Below, in pieces: positions 16,515-25,903 of a stretch of DNA of 58,927 bases. The notes under the pieces were generated by a model. It saw nothing but the letters and a program-made list of their open reading frames with translations. It was not told where the DNA came from and did no database searches. Within the stretch, counting starts at the first letter, position 1, and every line of letters starts with the position of its first letter. The translations under genes and the position numbers were made by a program. The stretch is from NCBI RefSeq assembly GCF_937973075.1, contig NZ_CALBWL010000006.1:1-58927 (forward strand). Direction: 5' to 3'. The stretch comes from an uncultured Campylobacter sp. Its GTDB lineage: Bacteria > Campylobacterota > Campylobacteria > Campylobacterales > Campylobacteraceae.

Positions 16515-18068
16515 TTATTTAGCTATCTCCACCGCGCGAAGCTCGCGTATGACATTAACCTTGATCTCGCCCGGGAATTGAACCTTATCTTGGATATCCG
16601 AAGCGATCTCTTTAGCGACCAAAACCGCCTCATCGTCGTTCATGAGCTTGGCGTTTGCGATAACGCGGATTTCGCGACCTGCGTTGATCGCGTAGGCTTG
16701 CTTGACGCCCGTTTTACTCATCGCGATCGCCTCTATATCGCTAACGCGCTTTAGATAGCTCTCTAGCACCTCTCGTCTAGCGCCCGGGCGCGCAGCACTT
16801 AGCGCGTCTGCGGCACAGACTGCGGCGCTTTCTACGCTTGTAGCCTCCTCGTGGCCGTGGTGGGCGTAAATCGCGTTTATCACTACCGGATGCTCTTTGT
16901 AGCGGCGGCAAACCTCGGCACCCAGATCTACGTGCGAGCCCTCGTATTCGTGAGTTAGTGCCTTGCCGATATCGTGAAGTAGGCCCGCTCGCTTGGCTAG
17001 CTTTTGATCCCCGCCCGTTTCTGCGGCGATGATACCCGCAAGATGTGCGACCTCAAGGCTGTGCGCAAGGGCGTTCTGTCCATAGCTGGCGCGAAATTTA
17101 AGCTTACCGATGAGTTTTAAAATTTCGGGGTGAATTTTACTAAGGCCTAGATCCATTACGATATTTTCGCCCTCTTCGGCGATGCTAGCTTCAAATTCGT
17201 CGCTTACTTTTTTGTAGATGTCCTCGATGCGAGCAGGTTGAATTCTGCCGTCTTCGATAAGCGTTTCGATGACGCGAACGGCGATAGCGCGACGATAGAG
17301 ATTGTGCGAGCTTACGATGATCGCATTCGGGGTATCGTCGATGATGACGTCCACGCCAAGAGTCATCTCAAGCGCCTTTATGTTGCGCCCCTCCTTACCG
17401 ATGATGCGACCTTTAAGCTCGTCATTTTTGATATTTACGACGTTGATAAGTCGCTCGGCGGCAAACTCGCCCGCAAAGCGCGACGTAGCCTGCGCCAAAA
17501 TATAATTCGCCTTTTTTCGCGCCTCTTTTTTGGCTTCCTCTTCATATTTTCGCACGATGTGAGCGATGTCGGTGCGGCTTTGCTCCTCGACCTTCTTAAG
17601 CACCTGCGCGCGCGCCTCATCCTGTGTAAAGCCCGCCACGCGCTCCAAAACTTTAAGCGCTTCGGCTAGCTTCTCTTCATAGCTTTTCTTTAAATTCGAG
17701 CCCTCTTCGTAGAGGAATTTCGCCTCTTTTTTGGCGCTTTCGAGCTCTTTTTTACTGTCTTTTAAAATTTCTTGCTCGGTTAGAAGCGCGTGCTCCTTTT
17801 TGCCGAGCTCGTCAAATTTAACGTTAAATTCCTTCTGCAGTTTGCTTGCCTTATCTTCGTATTTTTTCTTAGCTTCAAACTCCGCTTCCTGCACCGAAAT
17901 TTTAGAATTTCGCAAGATGCCCTCGGCTTCAAATTCTATAGCTTTGGCTTTAGCTTTGGCTTGTTCTACGAAAAAATCGTAATTGGCGTTATTGATCTTT
18001 CTAGCTACTAAGTATCCTATGCCAGCGCCCACCGCAAGAGCGCACAAGGCGATTAAAATCTCTATCAT
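16515..18068 (-). CDS. rny: Ribonuclease Y
   Basis: 517 aa, normal length. N-terminal membrane helix at 2-22, then a long charged coiled coil to about residue 205. Next is the KH domain (G-R-I-I-G-K-E-G-R-N-I-K) and the HD domain (L-L-H-D-I-G-K-A, then Y-A-H-H-G-H-E). It is the membrane-bound endoribonuclease that starts mRNA turnover in bacteria lacking RNase E. The start at 18068 overlaps the 3' end of the upstream cyclo-ligase gene by 68 bp. An AGAGGAAAG ribosome site before ATG supports it. Confidence 0.96.
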   Translation of the reverse strand: MIEILIALCALAVGAGIGYLVARKINNANYDFFVEQAKAKAKAIEFEAEGILRNSKISVQEAEFEAKKKYEDKASKLQKEFNVKFDELGKKEHALLTEQEILKDSKKELESAKKEAKFLYEEGSNLKKSYEEKLAEALKVLERVAGFTQDEARAQVLKKVEEQSRTDIAHIVRKYEEEAKKEARKKANYILAQATSRFAGEFAAERLINVVNIKNDELKGRIIGKEGRNIKALEMTLGVDVIIDDTPNAIIVSSHNLYRRAIAVRVIETLIEDGRIQPARIEDIYKKVSDEFEASIAEEGENIVMDLGLSKIHPEILKLIGKLKFRASYGQNALAHSLEVAHLAGIIAAETGGDQKLAKRAGLLHDIGKALTHEYEGSHVDLGAEVCRRYKEHPVVINAIYAHHGHEEATSVESAAVCAADALSAARPGARREVLESYLKRVSDIEAIAMSKTGVKQAYAINAGREIRVIANAKLMNDDEAVLVAKEIASDIQDKVQFPGEIKVNVIRELRAVEIAK

Positions 18069-18618
18069 ACTTTCCTCTTTTTAGGTAATTTTGGCTCGGA
18101 GTTATGTAAAAATCGCCCTTTACGTCGTGATCAAGCGATAAAATTTCGCTGCAAAAGCAGTCTTTTATACTCACGAACGCGATTGCGGGCTTAAGCTTCA
18201 GACCTGAAAAAAACATATCGTAAAATCCTTTCCCATGTCCTATTCTAGCCATTGCGCCATCCACTCCGATAGCTGGAACCACGGCTAGATCAACCTTTTT
18301 AAAATACCCGTTTTGCGGAAGCGTCTGCCGCAATCCAAAGCGTGAAATTTTAAAAGGCTGGCGCAATCTTACCATTTTTAAGCTAATATCCACCATAAAC
18401 GGAACGTAAAATTCACAGCTTTTTGATAGCTTTTTTCTTAAAATCAAAACGTTCGGCTCGTAGCTCATCGGCAAAAATATCAAAATTTTACGCGCTTTTA
18501 AAAATTTTATCAGCCGCTCTATACGCCTTAAAAGCACGTAATGCTCGCATCTAGCCGTACGTGCGGCGTGAGATTTTAAGCGCGATTTGCAAATTTTTCT
18601 AAATTCATTTTTTTGCAT
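18001..18618 (-). CDS. 5-formyltetrahydrofolate cyclo-ligase family protein
   Basis: 205 aa. Converts 5-formyl-THF to 5,10-methenyl-THF using ATP. The N-terminus (Q-K-N-E-F-R-K-I-C-K-S-R-L), the I-L-I-F-L-P-M-S-Y-E-P-N-V segment and the G-H-G-K-G-F-Y-D-M-F motif fit the family. The C-terminus overlaps rny by 68 bp, longer than a normal coupling overlap; the usual family end is near the rny start, so the tail may be an extension after loss of an earlier stop. The same order is known to me from C. jejuni. Confidence 0.85.
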   Translation of the reverse strand: MQKNEFRKICKSRLKSHAARTARCEHYVLLRRIERLIKFLKARKILIFLPMSYEPNVLILRKKLSKSCEFYVPFMVDISLKMVRLRQPFKISRFGLRQTLPQNGYFKKVDLAVVPAIGVDGAMARIGHGKGFYDMFFSGLKLKPAIAFVSIKDCFCSEILSLDHDVKGDFYITPSQNYLKRGKYDRDFNRLVRSCGGRWHRILSS

Positions 18619-18666
18619 AGCTTAAGCCTTTTATAAAATTTTAACGCTTATTTTAGCTAGTTTTTG

Positions 18667-18672
18667 TATAAT
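18667..18672 (+). promoter_or_regulatory. Putative -10 element for the thioredoxin lipoprotein-ftsY operon
   Basis: TATAAT preceded by TTTTTG, 27 bases before the ATG at 18699; an AAGG ribosome site follows. Confidence 0.5.
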
Positions 18673-18698
18673 CTTGCGATTAAATTTTAAGGTTTATT

Positions 18699-19280
18699 AT
18701 GAAATTTCGTTTTTTTCTAGCGCTTTTTACGGCTGTTTTATTTCTTGCAGGTTGCGGCGATGATGAGGATAAAAAATCAAGCGATGCCCCGACCGAGACC
18801 AACACCACGCAGCCGCAGTCCGAAACCGAAGCCGTAATCCAGGTCGATTATACCGCTCCTTTTACACTTCAGCTAAGTAACGGCAAAATTTTAAATATGC
18901 AAAAGACAAAGCAGGGTTTTCGAATCGATAATAACTCCACCGTGACGCTATTTGCGTTTTTTACGCCGTGGTGCGACGCCTGCGCCGTGCAGGTAAGCGC
19001 ACTAAATGCCGCCAAACAAGCCTACTCCGGCAAGCTTGAGATTATCGGCGTGATGATCGGCGACGCAAATTTAGACGATGCAAAAAATTACGCAAGCGCA
19101 CACGAAGTAAATTACGCGATCGCTTACGGCGAAGGAACGGACTTTTTTACAAAGGCGCTAGGCGGCATAAACGAAGTGCCGTATATGGCGATATACGATG
19201 AAAAAGGCGAGTTTAGCGCGCAATATTTCGGGCTGATGCCAGAAGAAATTTTAATGACCGAATTGGAGAAAATTTTCTGA
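18699..19280 (+). CDS. Thioredoxin-like lipoprotein (TlpA/ResA type)
   Basis: 193 aa. Lipoprotein signal with lipobox L-A-G-C, Cys19. An acidic, Thr/Ser-rich linker spans residues 20-48. The TlpA fold carries the redox motif W-C-D-A-C (Cys92, Cys95) and the cis-proline segment E-V-P-Y-M-A. It likely acts in the periplasm, anchored to a membrane, as a thiol-disulfide reductase for cytochrome c or other cysteine proteins. The stop overlaps the ftsY start (TGATG), so the two genes are coupled. Confidence 0.88.
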   Translation: MKFRFFLALFTAVLFLAGCGDDEDKKSSDAPTETNTTQPQSETEAVIQVDYTAPFTLQLSNGKILNMQKTKQGFRIDNNSTVTLFAFFTPWCDACAVQVSALNAAKQAYSGKLEIIGVMIGDANLDDAKNYASAHEVNYAIAYGEGTDFFTKALGGINEVPYMAIYDEKGEFSAQYFGLMPEEILMTELEKIF

Positions 19281-20143
19281 TGTTCGATTTTTTTAAAAAA
19301 GGGCTTAGCAAGACCATAGATGCGATGCGAGGGGCAAAGAGCGAAGATAAAATTTCAAAAGAAATTTTAGAAGAGATGCTGCTTGAAGCCGACGTAGGCT
19401 ACGAACTCGTGGAGGAAATTTTAGGAAAACTTCCCGCAAAAAAGCTAGTCGCTAAAGATGATCTCAAGGGCATTTTGAAGAACTATTTCGATTACGAGAT
19501 CGCTAAAGCTGCAGATGAGAAGCCCTTCGTAGAGCTCATCATCGGCGTAAACGGCGCGGGCAAGACCACGACGACCGCAAAGCTTGCAAATTTATATAAA
19601 AATAGCGGTCAGAGCGTGATTTTAGGCGCATGCGACACCTTTCGCGCGGGCGCAGTCGAGCAGCTGCGCAAATGGGCGCAAATTCTAAATCTACCGATCG
19701 TAGCTACCGCGCAAGGGCACGATCCCGCTGCCGTGGCGTTCGACACCGTTAGCTCGGCTAGCGCTAAAAACATCGATCGCGTCCTGATCGATACCGCCGG
19801 ACGCCTGCAAAACCAGAAAAATTTAGCCGCAGAGCTAAGCAAGATCGTGCGCATCTGCGACCGCGCAAAAAGCGGCGCACCGCACCGCAAGATCATCGTG
19901 CTCGACGCCACTCAGGGCAATCACAGCGTCGCGCAAGCTAGGGCGTTCAACGAGATCGTGAAGCTCGATGGCATCATCATCACGAAGCTCGACGGCACGC
20001 CCAAAGGCGGCGCACTTTTCGCCATAGCGCGCGAGCTGCGGCTGCCGATACTTTTCGTCGGCGTGGGCGAGCGGATGGAGGATTTGGCGGAATTTAACTC
20101 GGATCAGTTCGTAGAGACGCTGGTGGATGGGATTTACGCTTAA
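19280..20143 (+). CDS. ftsY: Signal recognition particle receptor FtsY
   Basis: 287 aa, the short form lacking the acidic A domain, as usual in Campylobacter. It has an N-domain helix bundle, then the G domain with G-V-N-G-A-G-K-T-T-T (G1), D-T-F-R-A-G-A-V-E-Q-L, D-T-A-G-R (G3) and T-K-L-D-G-T-P-K-G-G. It is the docking GTPase for Ffh at the inner membrane. It follows the thioredoxin gene with a 1-base overlap. Confidence 0.96.
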   Translation: MFDFFKKGLSKTIDAMRGAKSEDKISKEILEEMLLEADVGYELVEEILGKLPAKKLVAKDDLKGILKNYFDYEIAKAADEKPFVELIIGVNGAGKTTTTAKLANLYKNSGQSVILGACDTFRAGAVEQLRKWAQILNLPIVATAQGHDPAAVAFDTVSSASAKNIDRVLIDTAGRLQNQKNLAAELSKIVRICDRAKSGAPHRKIIVLDATQGNHSVAQARAFNEIVKLDGIIITKLDGTPKGGALFAIARELRLPILFVGVGERMEDLAEFNSDQFVETLVDGIYA

Positions 20144-20300
20144 ACTCTGCGTGTCTGCGTAAATTTATATTCATATTCTCGCCGAACAAGTTTAAATTTT
20201 ACGCGCCGAAATGCTCGGCAAATTTTGCTAGGTCGATTATCTTAGAATAAATTTTACTTAGAATTTTAGATTTTCATTTAGAATTTTACAAAATTTTTAC

Positions 20301-21395
20301 TCACGTGCACTGCATGAAAAACCCGCTCACCCGCGTCCACTCGCACCAAAACACGTACAAGATCCCGCCGCTGCCGAAATATACCTCGCCGCCTTGCTCG
20401 CAGCTTGGAAGCTCGCTGTCAAGTTGCATCAAAAACTCCATCTTTTCGCCGCATATCGGACACGTCGGCACCTGCGCGCCCTGTATCCACGAGGGCTCGC
20501 CGCCGATGCGCGCTAGGTTTTGCCTGCTGTTTGACATCCCCCAGTCCTGAGCCGCCCAGCGTGCCGGCGTAGGCGCAAGCGCGACCTCGCACTCCATTAT
20601 CGGCTCGTCCTGCACGTATTCTACCTGCGTCCGCTCGCCGATACGTCGCGGCGTACCCTGTGCGTCGTGCTCGTAAAAGACTACCTCGCCCTCGTTTATC
20701 TCTCTAACGTGTGCGGCGAGGATTAGGCGCGGCAGCGATTGTACGGGCAAGTCGCGGGGCAGCGGATCAAGCGTAATGAGATGAAATAGTGGATTTTGCG
20801 CATCGCCGTCCGCCTCGTCCAAAACTCCGCCGAGCTTATATCCAGCCTCGCCGCCCTCAAACCGCCAGGTCGGATGGTACTTCGCCAGATGCGCCGCATA
20901 GGGCGCGCCGAAATAGCCGCGCGGAAAGATTATGTGATATACGCGCTGGCCGCAGTATCTTTTGAGCCTGAATTTCTCGCTGCCAAAGCAAATTTCATCG
21001 TTCGGCGCTTTTTGTGATTTATCGGCGGCTGGCTCATTTGAGTTAAATTTAGAGCTGTGTTCAGCTGCGCACGCTTTAAAATTTTGGCTCGCTGCCGATT
21101 TTAACTCGCCAGCGTTAAATTTAACGGCGCTTGCCGCATCGCACACTTCATCTAAATTTTTGCGCGATAGATCGCACTCATTCGCTTGCAGCGGCGCTAA
21201 AGTACCGCTCGGCTCGTTTGACATCTGCGATATATCGCACTCGCTCGTTTCAGCTTGCCTGGCGCCGCCGCATTCGTCCGCATCCATTTTTAAAATTTCA
21301 TTCGCTACCGCTTGAACTCCGCCGTCTGCGTCAAATTTAGTCCGCTCAAAAGTAAATCCCGCGACCTCCAGCCAGTAGCCTATATATTCGAGCAA
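20301..21395 (-). pseudogene. DUF1963-like protein, C-terminal part of a frameshifted gene
   Basis: 364 codons. The C-terminal 230 residues resemble bacterial DUF1963/YwqG-like proteins: H-P-T-W-R-F, P-L-P-R-D-L-P, A-A-Q-D-W-G-M-S-N-S-R-Q-N-L, then a zinc-like C-P-I-C-G-E-K-M-E-F-L-M-Q-L-D-S and a Y-V-F-W-C-E-W-T-R-V-S-G-F-F-M-Q-C-T end. Residues about 35-130 are a low-complexity insert (S-Q-N-F, F-N-S-N-E-P). The N-terminal half of the protein is encoded by the next ORF upstream in another frame, joined at an A6 tract (21411-21416). Function unknown. One missing base would restore a single gene of about 590 codons. Confidence 0.6.
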
Positions 21396-22066
21396 ATCGC
21401 ACGGGCGATCAAAAAATCCTCCGCAAGCGCGAACTCGCAGGCAAATTTTACGTTTCGCGGATCGCGGGTTTGCAGCAGGCAGCTAAAAATTTTTCGCTTA
21501 TCGTCTTCGCTCGTCTGCGGATCCGCAAGCCTCTCGCGCCAGATTTGCGAGCTCTCGTAACTAAGCCCGCGCCATGGATACTCCGCGTAATACGCGCTCT
21601 CGTTCGGCTGCAATTTAAAAAGCTCGCCAAGATATGGGTGTAAAAGCGGCGCGAACTCGAGACTTGCCGCTGCGATGACCTCTTCGGCGTTTTTCCAACG
21701 TGCGCTCTTTTCATCTCTGCCGCGTTGCCGTGCGCTTTTACTCCTGCATTCGTCCGAGCGCGCATTTTCTTCCGTCTGGATCGCGCTTTCATCCTGCTTC
21801 GTTTCGCGCCCCTCTGCCGCCTCCTCGCGTGAAATTTCAACCGCCTTAGCGATCAAAGCTTTAAAATCCTCCTCGCCCACGTAGCCCATAGCGTCCTTTA
21901 GCAGCGTGCCGCCCTCTTGCCGCCCGCGCAGCAGGCTGTCCGCTAGCGTAAAATACGCCGCTGCGTCTCCTTGCAGCCGCCAAAACCGCTCGTATAAATC
22001 AGGCACCCTAAAGCCGTCGCGTTCAAAATCTCGCGCCAAGCTTAGCGCTTCGTCTCGCTTGCCCAT
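21380..22066 (-). pseudogene. N-terminal part of the same frameshifted gene
   Basis: 228 codons starting M-G-K-R-D-E-A-L-S-L-A-R-D-F. Helical N-terminus (Y-E-R-F-W-R-L-Q-G-D), a charged insert at residues about 80-120, then L-L-H-P-Y-L-G-E-L, W-R-G-L-S-Y-E-S-S and L-L-Q-T-R-D-P-R-N-V-K-F-A. After A-L-A-E-D-F the frame reads seven residues ending in a stop. Adding one T to the T6 run instead gives D-F-F-D-R-P-C-D-L-L-E-Y-I-G-Y-W, continuous with the downstream ORF. So this is one protein split by homopolymer slippage. It may be a real mutation, phase variation or a sequencing error. Confidence 0.6.
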
Positions 22067-22212
22067 CTTGCCATCCTCACTTTTGAAATTTTATTTTGAT
22101 AATTTTAGCGTAAATTTAGGTTAAATTTTGAAGGCGGTTTATTTTGTATGTCGAAATTCTATGGAAAAATATGGGAGATTAAATTCGGCGGCGAATTAAA
22201 ATTTAAAAGTAT

Positions 22213-22234
22213 GCCGAGCTCCGTAGAGCCCGGC
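22213..22234 (-). terminator. Hairpin downstream of brnQ
   Basis: Stem of 4 plus 4 bp with one mismatch around a four-base loop (CGTA on the plus strand), 24 bases after the brnQ stop. Only a short U-rich run follows on the minus strand. Confidence 0.45.
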
Positions 22235-22258
22235 TAAATTTTAAAATAGCTCTTAAAT

Positions 22259-23590
22259 TTAGAAGCTATCGTCTCTTTTTTCAAAGATTAGATGCAGCAT
22301 GTAGCTCACGCCGAAGGTCACTGTGCTAGGCACGATCCAACCGAGCATCGAGTCGTAAAACGGCATTTTCTTTACGATAAACGTAACAAGCGGTACCGAA
22401 ATCCCCAAAATATCAAGCCCGTTTATGACGCCCTCGACTACGCAGACATAGACGCAGGCGCGGTAAATCAGCTTGCTTGAATCGATCCACGGATTGATTA
22501 GCGAGAGGATTATCAGCATGATCGAGATCGGGTAGATGGCGACGAGTACGGGGATAGAGCCTTTGATGATGGTCGTAAGACCGAAATTTGCGACTCCAAA
22601 GCCGATCACGCACCAAGCGATCGCCCAGGTTTTATATTTAATCTTGCCTTTCGTAAGCTCCTCGAAGTATTCGCTAGCCGAGCTTATAAGGCCTAGAGTT
22701 GTGGTGATGCAGGCTAGGAAAAATGCGCTGCCTAGGATCACTACGCCCACTCTTCCGAAGTAATGATCGCTTACTCGCGACAGAAGCTCCGCCCCGTTGA
22801 TATTCGGCGTATCCTTGAAAAGCTCCGCAGAAGTCGCGCCCAGATAGCCCAGCATAAAATATATCGTCATCAGTATGACGCCCGACATCATTCCCGCTTT
22901 TATCGTGGAGGTTACAAGGTGCTTCTCGTCGCTCACGCCGGTTGCTTTGATGGCATTAATTACGATGATGCCGAATGCCAGCGACGCAAGCGCGTCCATA
23001 GTCTGATAGCCCTCTACGAAGCCCTTTGCTGCGGCGTGATCGACATACTCGCCGCTAGGGGCGACGAAGCTTCCGACAGGAAATAAAAATCCCGCGCCGA
23101 AAAGTAACAAAATAAGCGCCAGAAGTATCGGCGTAAGGTATTTTCCTAGTAGATCGACGAGCTTTGAAGGGTTCATACAGATGTAATAGTTCAGCGCAAA
23201 ATATGCCGCCGAATAAACAAATAGCCAAATTTGAAGGCGCTCTTCCGCAATAAAAGGCTTAATCGCGATATCAAAAGGCATATTTGCCGCACGCGGTATC
23301 GCAAAAAGCGGCCCGATCGTAAGATATAAAAGCGCGGTAAAAACGATCGCAAACACGGGATCTATGCGGCGCACTAGGCTCTGAAGTCCCTTTGCGCGCG
23401 CGATGGCTGCGACGCCAAGCACCGGCAGAAGCACTGCTGTAGCGCAAAAAAACATTATCGCGATATAAAAATTCTGCCCAGATTCCCTACCTAGACCCGG
23501 CGGAAAAATAAAATTTCCCGCACCGAAAAACATCGCAAATAGCGTAAGCGATATCGTCAAAAACTGGCTTCTACTAAGCTTGCCCTTCAT
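22259..23590 (-). CDS. brnQ: Branched-chain amino acid:cation symporter BrnQ (LIVCS family)
   Basis: 443 aa, about 12 membrane helices. Characteristic start L-S-R-S-Q-F-L-T-I-S-L-T-L-F-A-M-F-F-G-A-G-N-F-I-F-P-P-G-L-G, matching BrnQ helix 1, with A-F-G-I-I-V-I-N-A-I-K in the middle. It imports leucine, isoleucine and valine with sodium or protons across the inner membrane. It stands alone, divergent from radA; the 209-base gap holds both promoters. Confidence 0.95.
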   Translation of the reverse strand: MKGKLSRSQFLTISLTLFAMFFGAGNFIFPPGLGRESGQNFYIAIMFFCATAVLLPVLGVAAIARAKGLQSLVRRIDPVFAIVFTALLYLTIGPLFAIPRAANMPFDIAIKPFIAEERLQIWLFVYSAAYFALNYYICMNPSKLVDLLGKYLTPILLALILLLFGAGFLFPVGSFVAPSGEYVDHAAAKGFVEGYQTMDALASLAFGIIVINAIKATGVSDEKHLVTSTIKAGMMSGVILMTIYFMLGYLGATSAELFKDTPNINGAELLSRVSDHYFGRVGVVILGSAFFLACITTTLGLISSASEYFEELTKGKIKYKTWAIAWCVIGFGVANFGLTTIIKGSIPVLVAIYPISIMLIILSLINPWIDSSKLIYRACVYVCVVEGVINGLDILGISVPLVTFIVKKMPFYDSMLGWIVPSTVTFGVSYMLHLIFEKRDDSF

Positions 23591-23746
23591 CTTAAACCTT
23601 CTTTAAATAAAGTGAAATTTGTATTATAGTTATAAATGTTTAAAACATATTTAAATTTAGCTCAAATTTAGCCGCAAATCCTCCCTCTCGTGATTTTTGA
23701 TCCCGCAAGCGACGCGCAAGGCGGCTAAAATTTTAAAAATTTTAAG

Positions 23747-23752
23747 TATAAT
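23747..23752 (+). promoter_or_regulatory. Putative -10 element of radA
   Basis: TATAAT in the context TTTTAAGTATAATTTC, about 50 bases upstream of the radA ATG; AAGGA ribosome site follows. Confidence 0.45.
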
Positions 23753-23799
23753 TTCGCAAAGCTTGAGGCTAAATTTAGGCAAAATTAGCAAGGATAAAA

Positions 23800-25149
23800 A
23801 TGGCGAAAATTAAAACCACGATTTTTGAGTGTCAGCACTGCGGCAATCAGCAAAGCAGATGGCTCGGCAGATGCCCCGACTGCGGCGCATTCGATAGCTT
23901 CGTCGAGCTCAAGCCCGCTCAGATCAAAGCGCTAAAAGAGATCGAGGGCGAGCTTGCCCGCGCCTCATCCGCAAGCGCCAAAGCGATCAGCGAGATACAG
24001 ATCGAGCAAATTTCGCGCATCGACACCAAAGATAGCGAGTTAAATTTAGTCCTCGGAGGTGGCGTCGTAGAGGGTTCGCTCGTGCTAATCGGCGGCAGCC
24101 CTGGTATCGGAAAATCCACGCTGCTACTTAAGATCGCGGCAAATTTAGCAAGCGGCGGTCGCGCGGTGCTTTACGTAAGCGGCGAGGAGAGCGCTAGCCA
24201 GATCAAAATGCGTGCGCAGCGGCTGGGCGCGATAAGCGAGCAGCTGTTTTTGCTCACCGAGATAAATCTAAGCGCCGTACTTGAAGAGGTGGAGCGTAGG
24301 GATTATAAGTTTATCGTCATCGACAGCATCCAGACGCTTTTTAGCGACAAGGCCTCCTCTGCGCCGGGCTCGATCACGCAGGTGCGCGAGATCACCTTCG
24401 AGCTGATGCGACTTGCCAAAGCGCGCGGAATTTCGATCTTCATCATCGGCCACATCACCAAAGAGGGCTCGATCGCGGGTCCGCGCATATTAGAGCATAT
24501 GGTGGACGTGGTGCTGTATTTCGAGGGCGATGCAAGCAAGCAGCTTAGAATTTTACGCGGTTTTAAAAACCGCTTCGGGGCTACGAGCGAGGTGGGGATT
24601 TTCGAGATGGGGCCGCACGGGCTCGTAAGCGCCAAGGACGTCGCGAGCAAATTTTTCACGCGCGGCAAAGCGGTAAGCGGCTCGGCGATCACGATCACGA
24701 TGGAGGGCACGCGCGCGCTCGTCGTGGAGATCCAAGCGCTCGTGTGCGAGAGCGGTTATCCGAAGCGCAGCGCCACGGGCTTTGATAAAAACCGCCTTGA
24801 TATGCTTCTAGCGCTACTTGATCGCAAGCTTGAGATCGGGCTTGGCGGATACGACGTCTTCGTAAACGTAAGCGGCGGCGTCAAAATCACCGAAACGGCG
24901 TGCGATCTAGCCGTCGTCGCGGCGATCGTAAGCAGCTTCAAAAACCGCCCGATCAGCAAAGAGAGCGTCTTCATCGGCGAGGTAAGCCTAAACGGCGAGA
25001 TCAGAGAGATATTCAACCTCGATGCGCGCCTAAAAGAAGCCTCGATGCAGAAATTTAAAAACGCGATCGTCCCGATGAAGCCGCAAAACGCGCAGGGGCT
25101 TAAAATTTTTCACGCTACGGAGATCACGCAAATTTTAGATTGGATGTGA
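23800..25149 (+). CDS. radA: DNA repair protein RadA
   Basis: 449 aa, full length. N-terminal zinc finger C-Q-H-C-G ... C-P-D-C-G within residues 10-30. RecA-like ATPase with Walker A G-G-S-P-G-I-G-K-S-T, the K-N-R-F-G motif, and a C-terminal Lon-like domain (S-G-G-V-K-I-T-E-T-A). It is a branch-migration helicase in recombinational repair and natural transformation. In C. jejuni radA is close to ftsY; here the two are separated by the brnQ and frameshifted genes. Confidence 0.96.
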   Translation: MAKIKTTIFECQHCGNQQSRWLGRCPDCGAFDSFVELKPAQIKALKEIEGELARASSASAKAISEIQIEQISRIDTKDSELNLVLGGGVVEGSLVLIGGSPGIGKSTLLLKIAANLASGGRAVLYVSGEESASQIKMRAQRLGAISEQLFLLTEINLSAVLEEVERRDYKFIVIDSIQTLFSDKASSAPGSITQVREITFELMRLAKARGISIFIIGHITKEGSIAGPRILEHMVDVVLYFEGDASKQLRILRGFKNRFGATSEVGIFEMGPHGLVSAKDVASKFFTRGKAVSGSAITITMEGTRALVVEIQALVCESGYPKRSATGFDKNRLDMLLALLDRKLEIGLGGYDVFVNVSGGVKITETACDLAVVAAIVSSFKNRPISKESVFIGEVSLNGEIREIFNLDARLKEASMQKFKNAIVPMKPQNAQGLKIFHATEITQILDWM

Positions 25150-25903
25150 GACGGCGCGCTTCTTAGCTTCGGTTTAGCAGGGGGTGCGAATGGGCGAAAA
25201 TGAGTTTTGAGCGGCAAAGGGCGCGTCGCTTTTGCATGGGCACGGCGAAGGGCGCAAGTGCGCCGCTTTTTGCATGGCCCACAAGCAAGCGCAAATGAGC
25301 TTGATCGTTAAAGCGCGATTTTTGGAATTTCACGTATCGTAGCGACTCAAAAATTCGTTTGAGCTTTAAAACGGCTCGGCGGCGGTGCGGTTAAAATTTA
25401 ATCATTCGCGCCGCATCCTAGGCCAATACAAGGCGAGTGCTTTGCGGCGCAAATTTTAAAATTTTGCCGCAAAGCGGCGCAAAGCCGAGCTCGGTAGGTC
25501 CTTGCGTCGCACAAAATTCTATCGCGGCGCACAGGACGTATCGCATAGGGCTAAGAGTCGGTAAAATTTTAGCGGCGCCAAGCTCTCATGCGCGGACGCG
25601 ACGCGGATACCGCAAGCAAAGTATCGCGCGCCGAGCCGAATGGGCGCCGCCGTAGCACGTCGCAACCAGAAAAGGCTTGCTAGCGAGACGCTACGCAAGC
25701 CAAAGCGCGCAGGTCCGCCTCACGTAGCCAAAAGACAGAGCCCGAGAGGTGGCAAGATAGCAACGCAGCGAGAGCGCGATGAAATTTTAACGCAGGCCGC
25801 ATAAGCCGTTGGCAAAGCCTAATTCTATGGACAGGCTCCGCGGATAAAATTTCGCAAATTTAGCACGGATAAAATTTTATAAAATTTAAACGGAAAGGTG
25901 CAT
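25150..25903. other. Long intergenic region without a supported gene
   Basis: About 750 bases, locally GC-rich. The 72-codon plus-strand frame at 25437 has Arg/Ser-rich shadow composition and no ribosome site. Short inverted words such as GGGCGC/GCGCCC occur in 25220-25270. It may be a decayed gene, but I cannot identify any family in any frame. Confidence 0.4.

Noticed and set aside
25437..25655. 72-codon plus-strand ORF downstream of radA
   Set aside because: Arg/Ser-rich shadow-like composition, no ribosome site and no recognisable domain; kept as intergenic.
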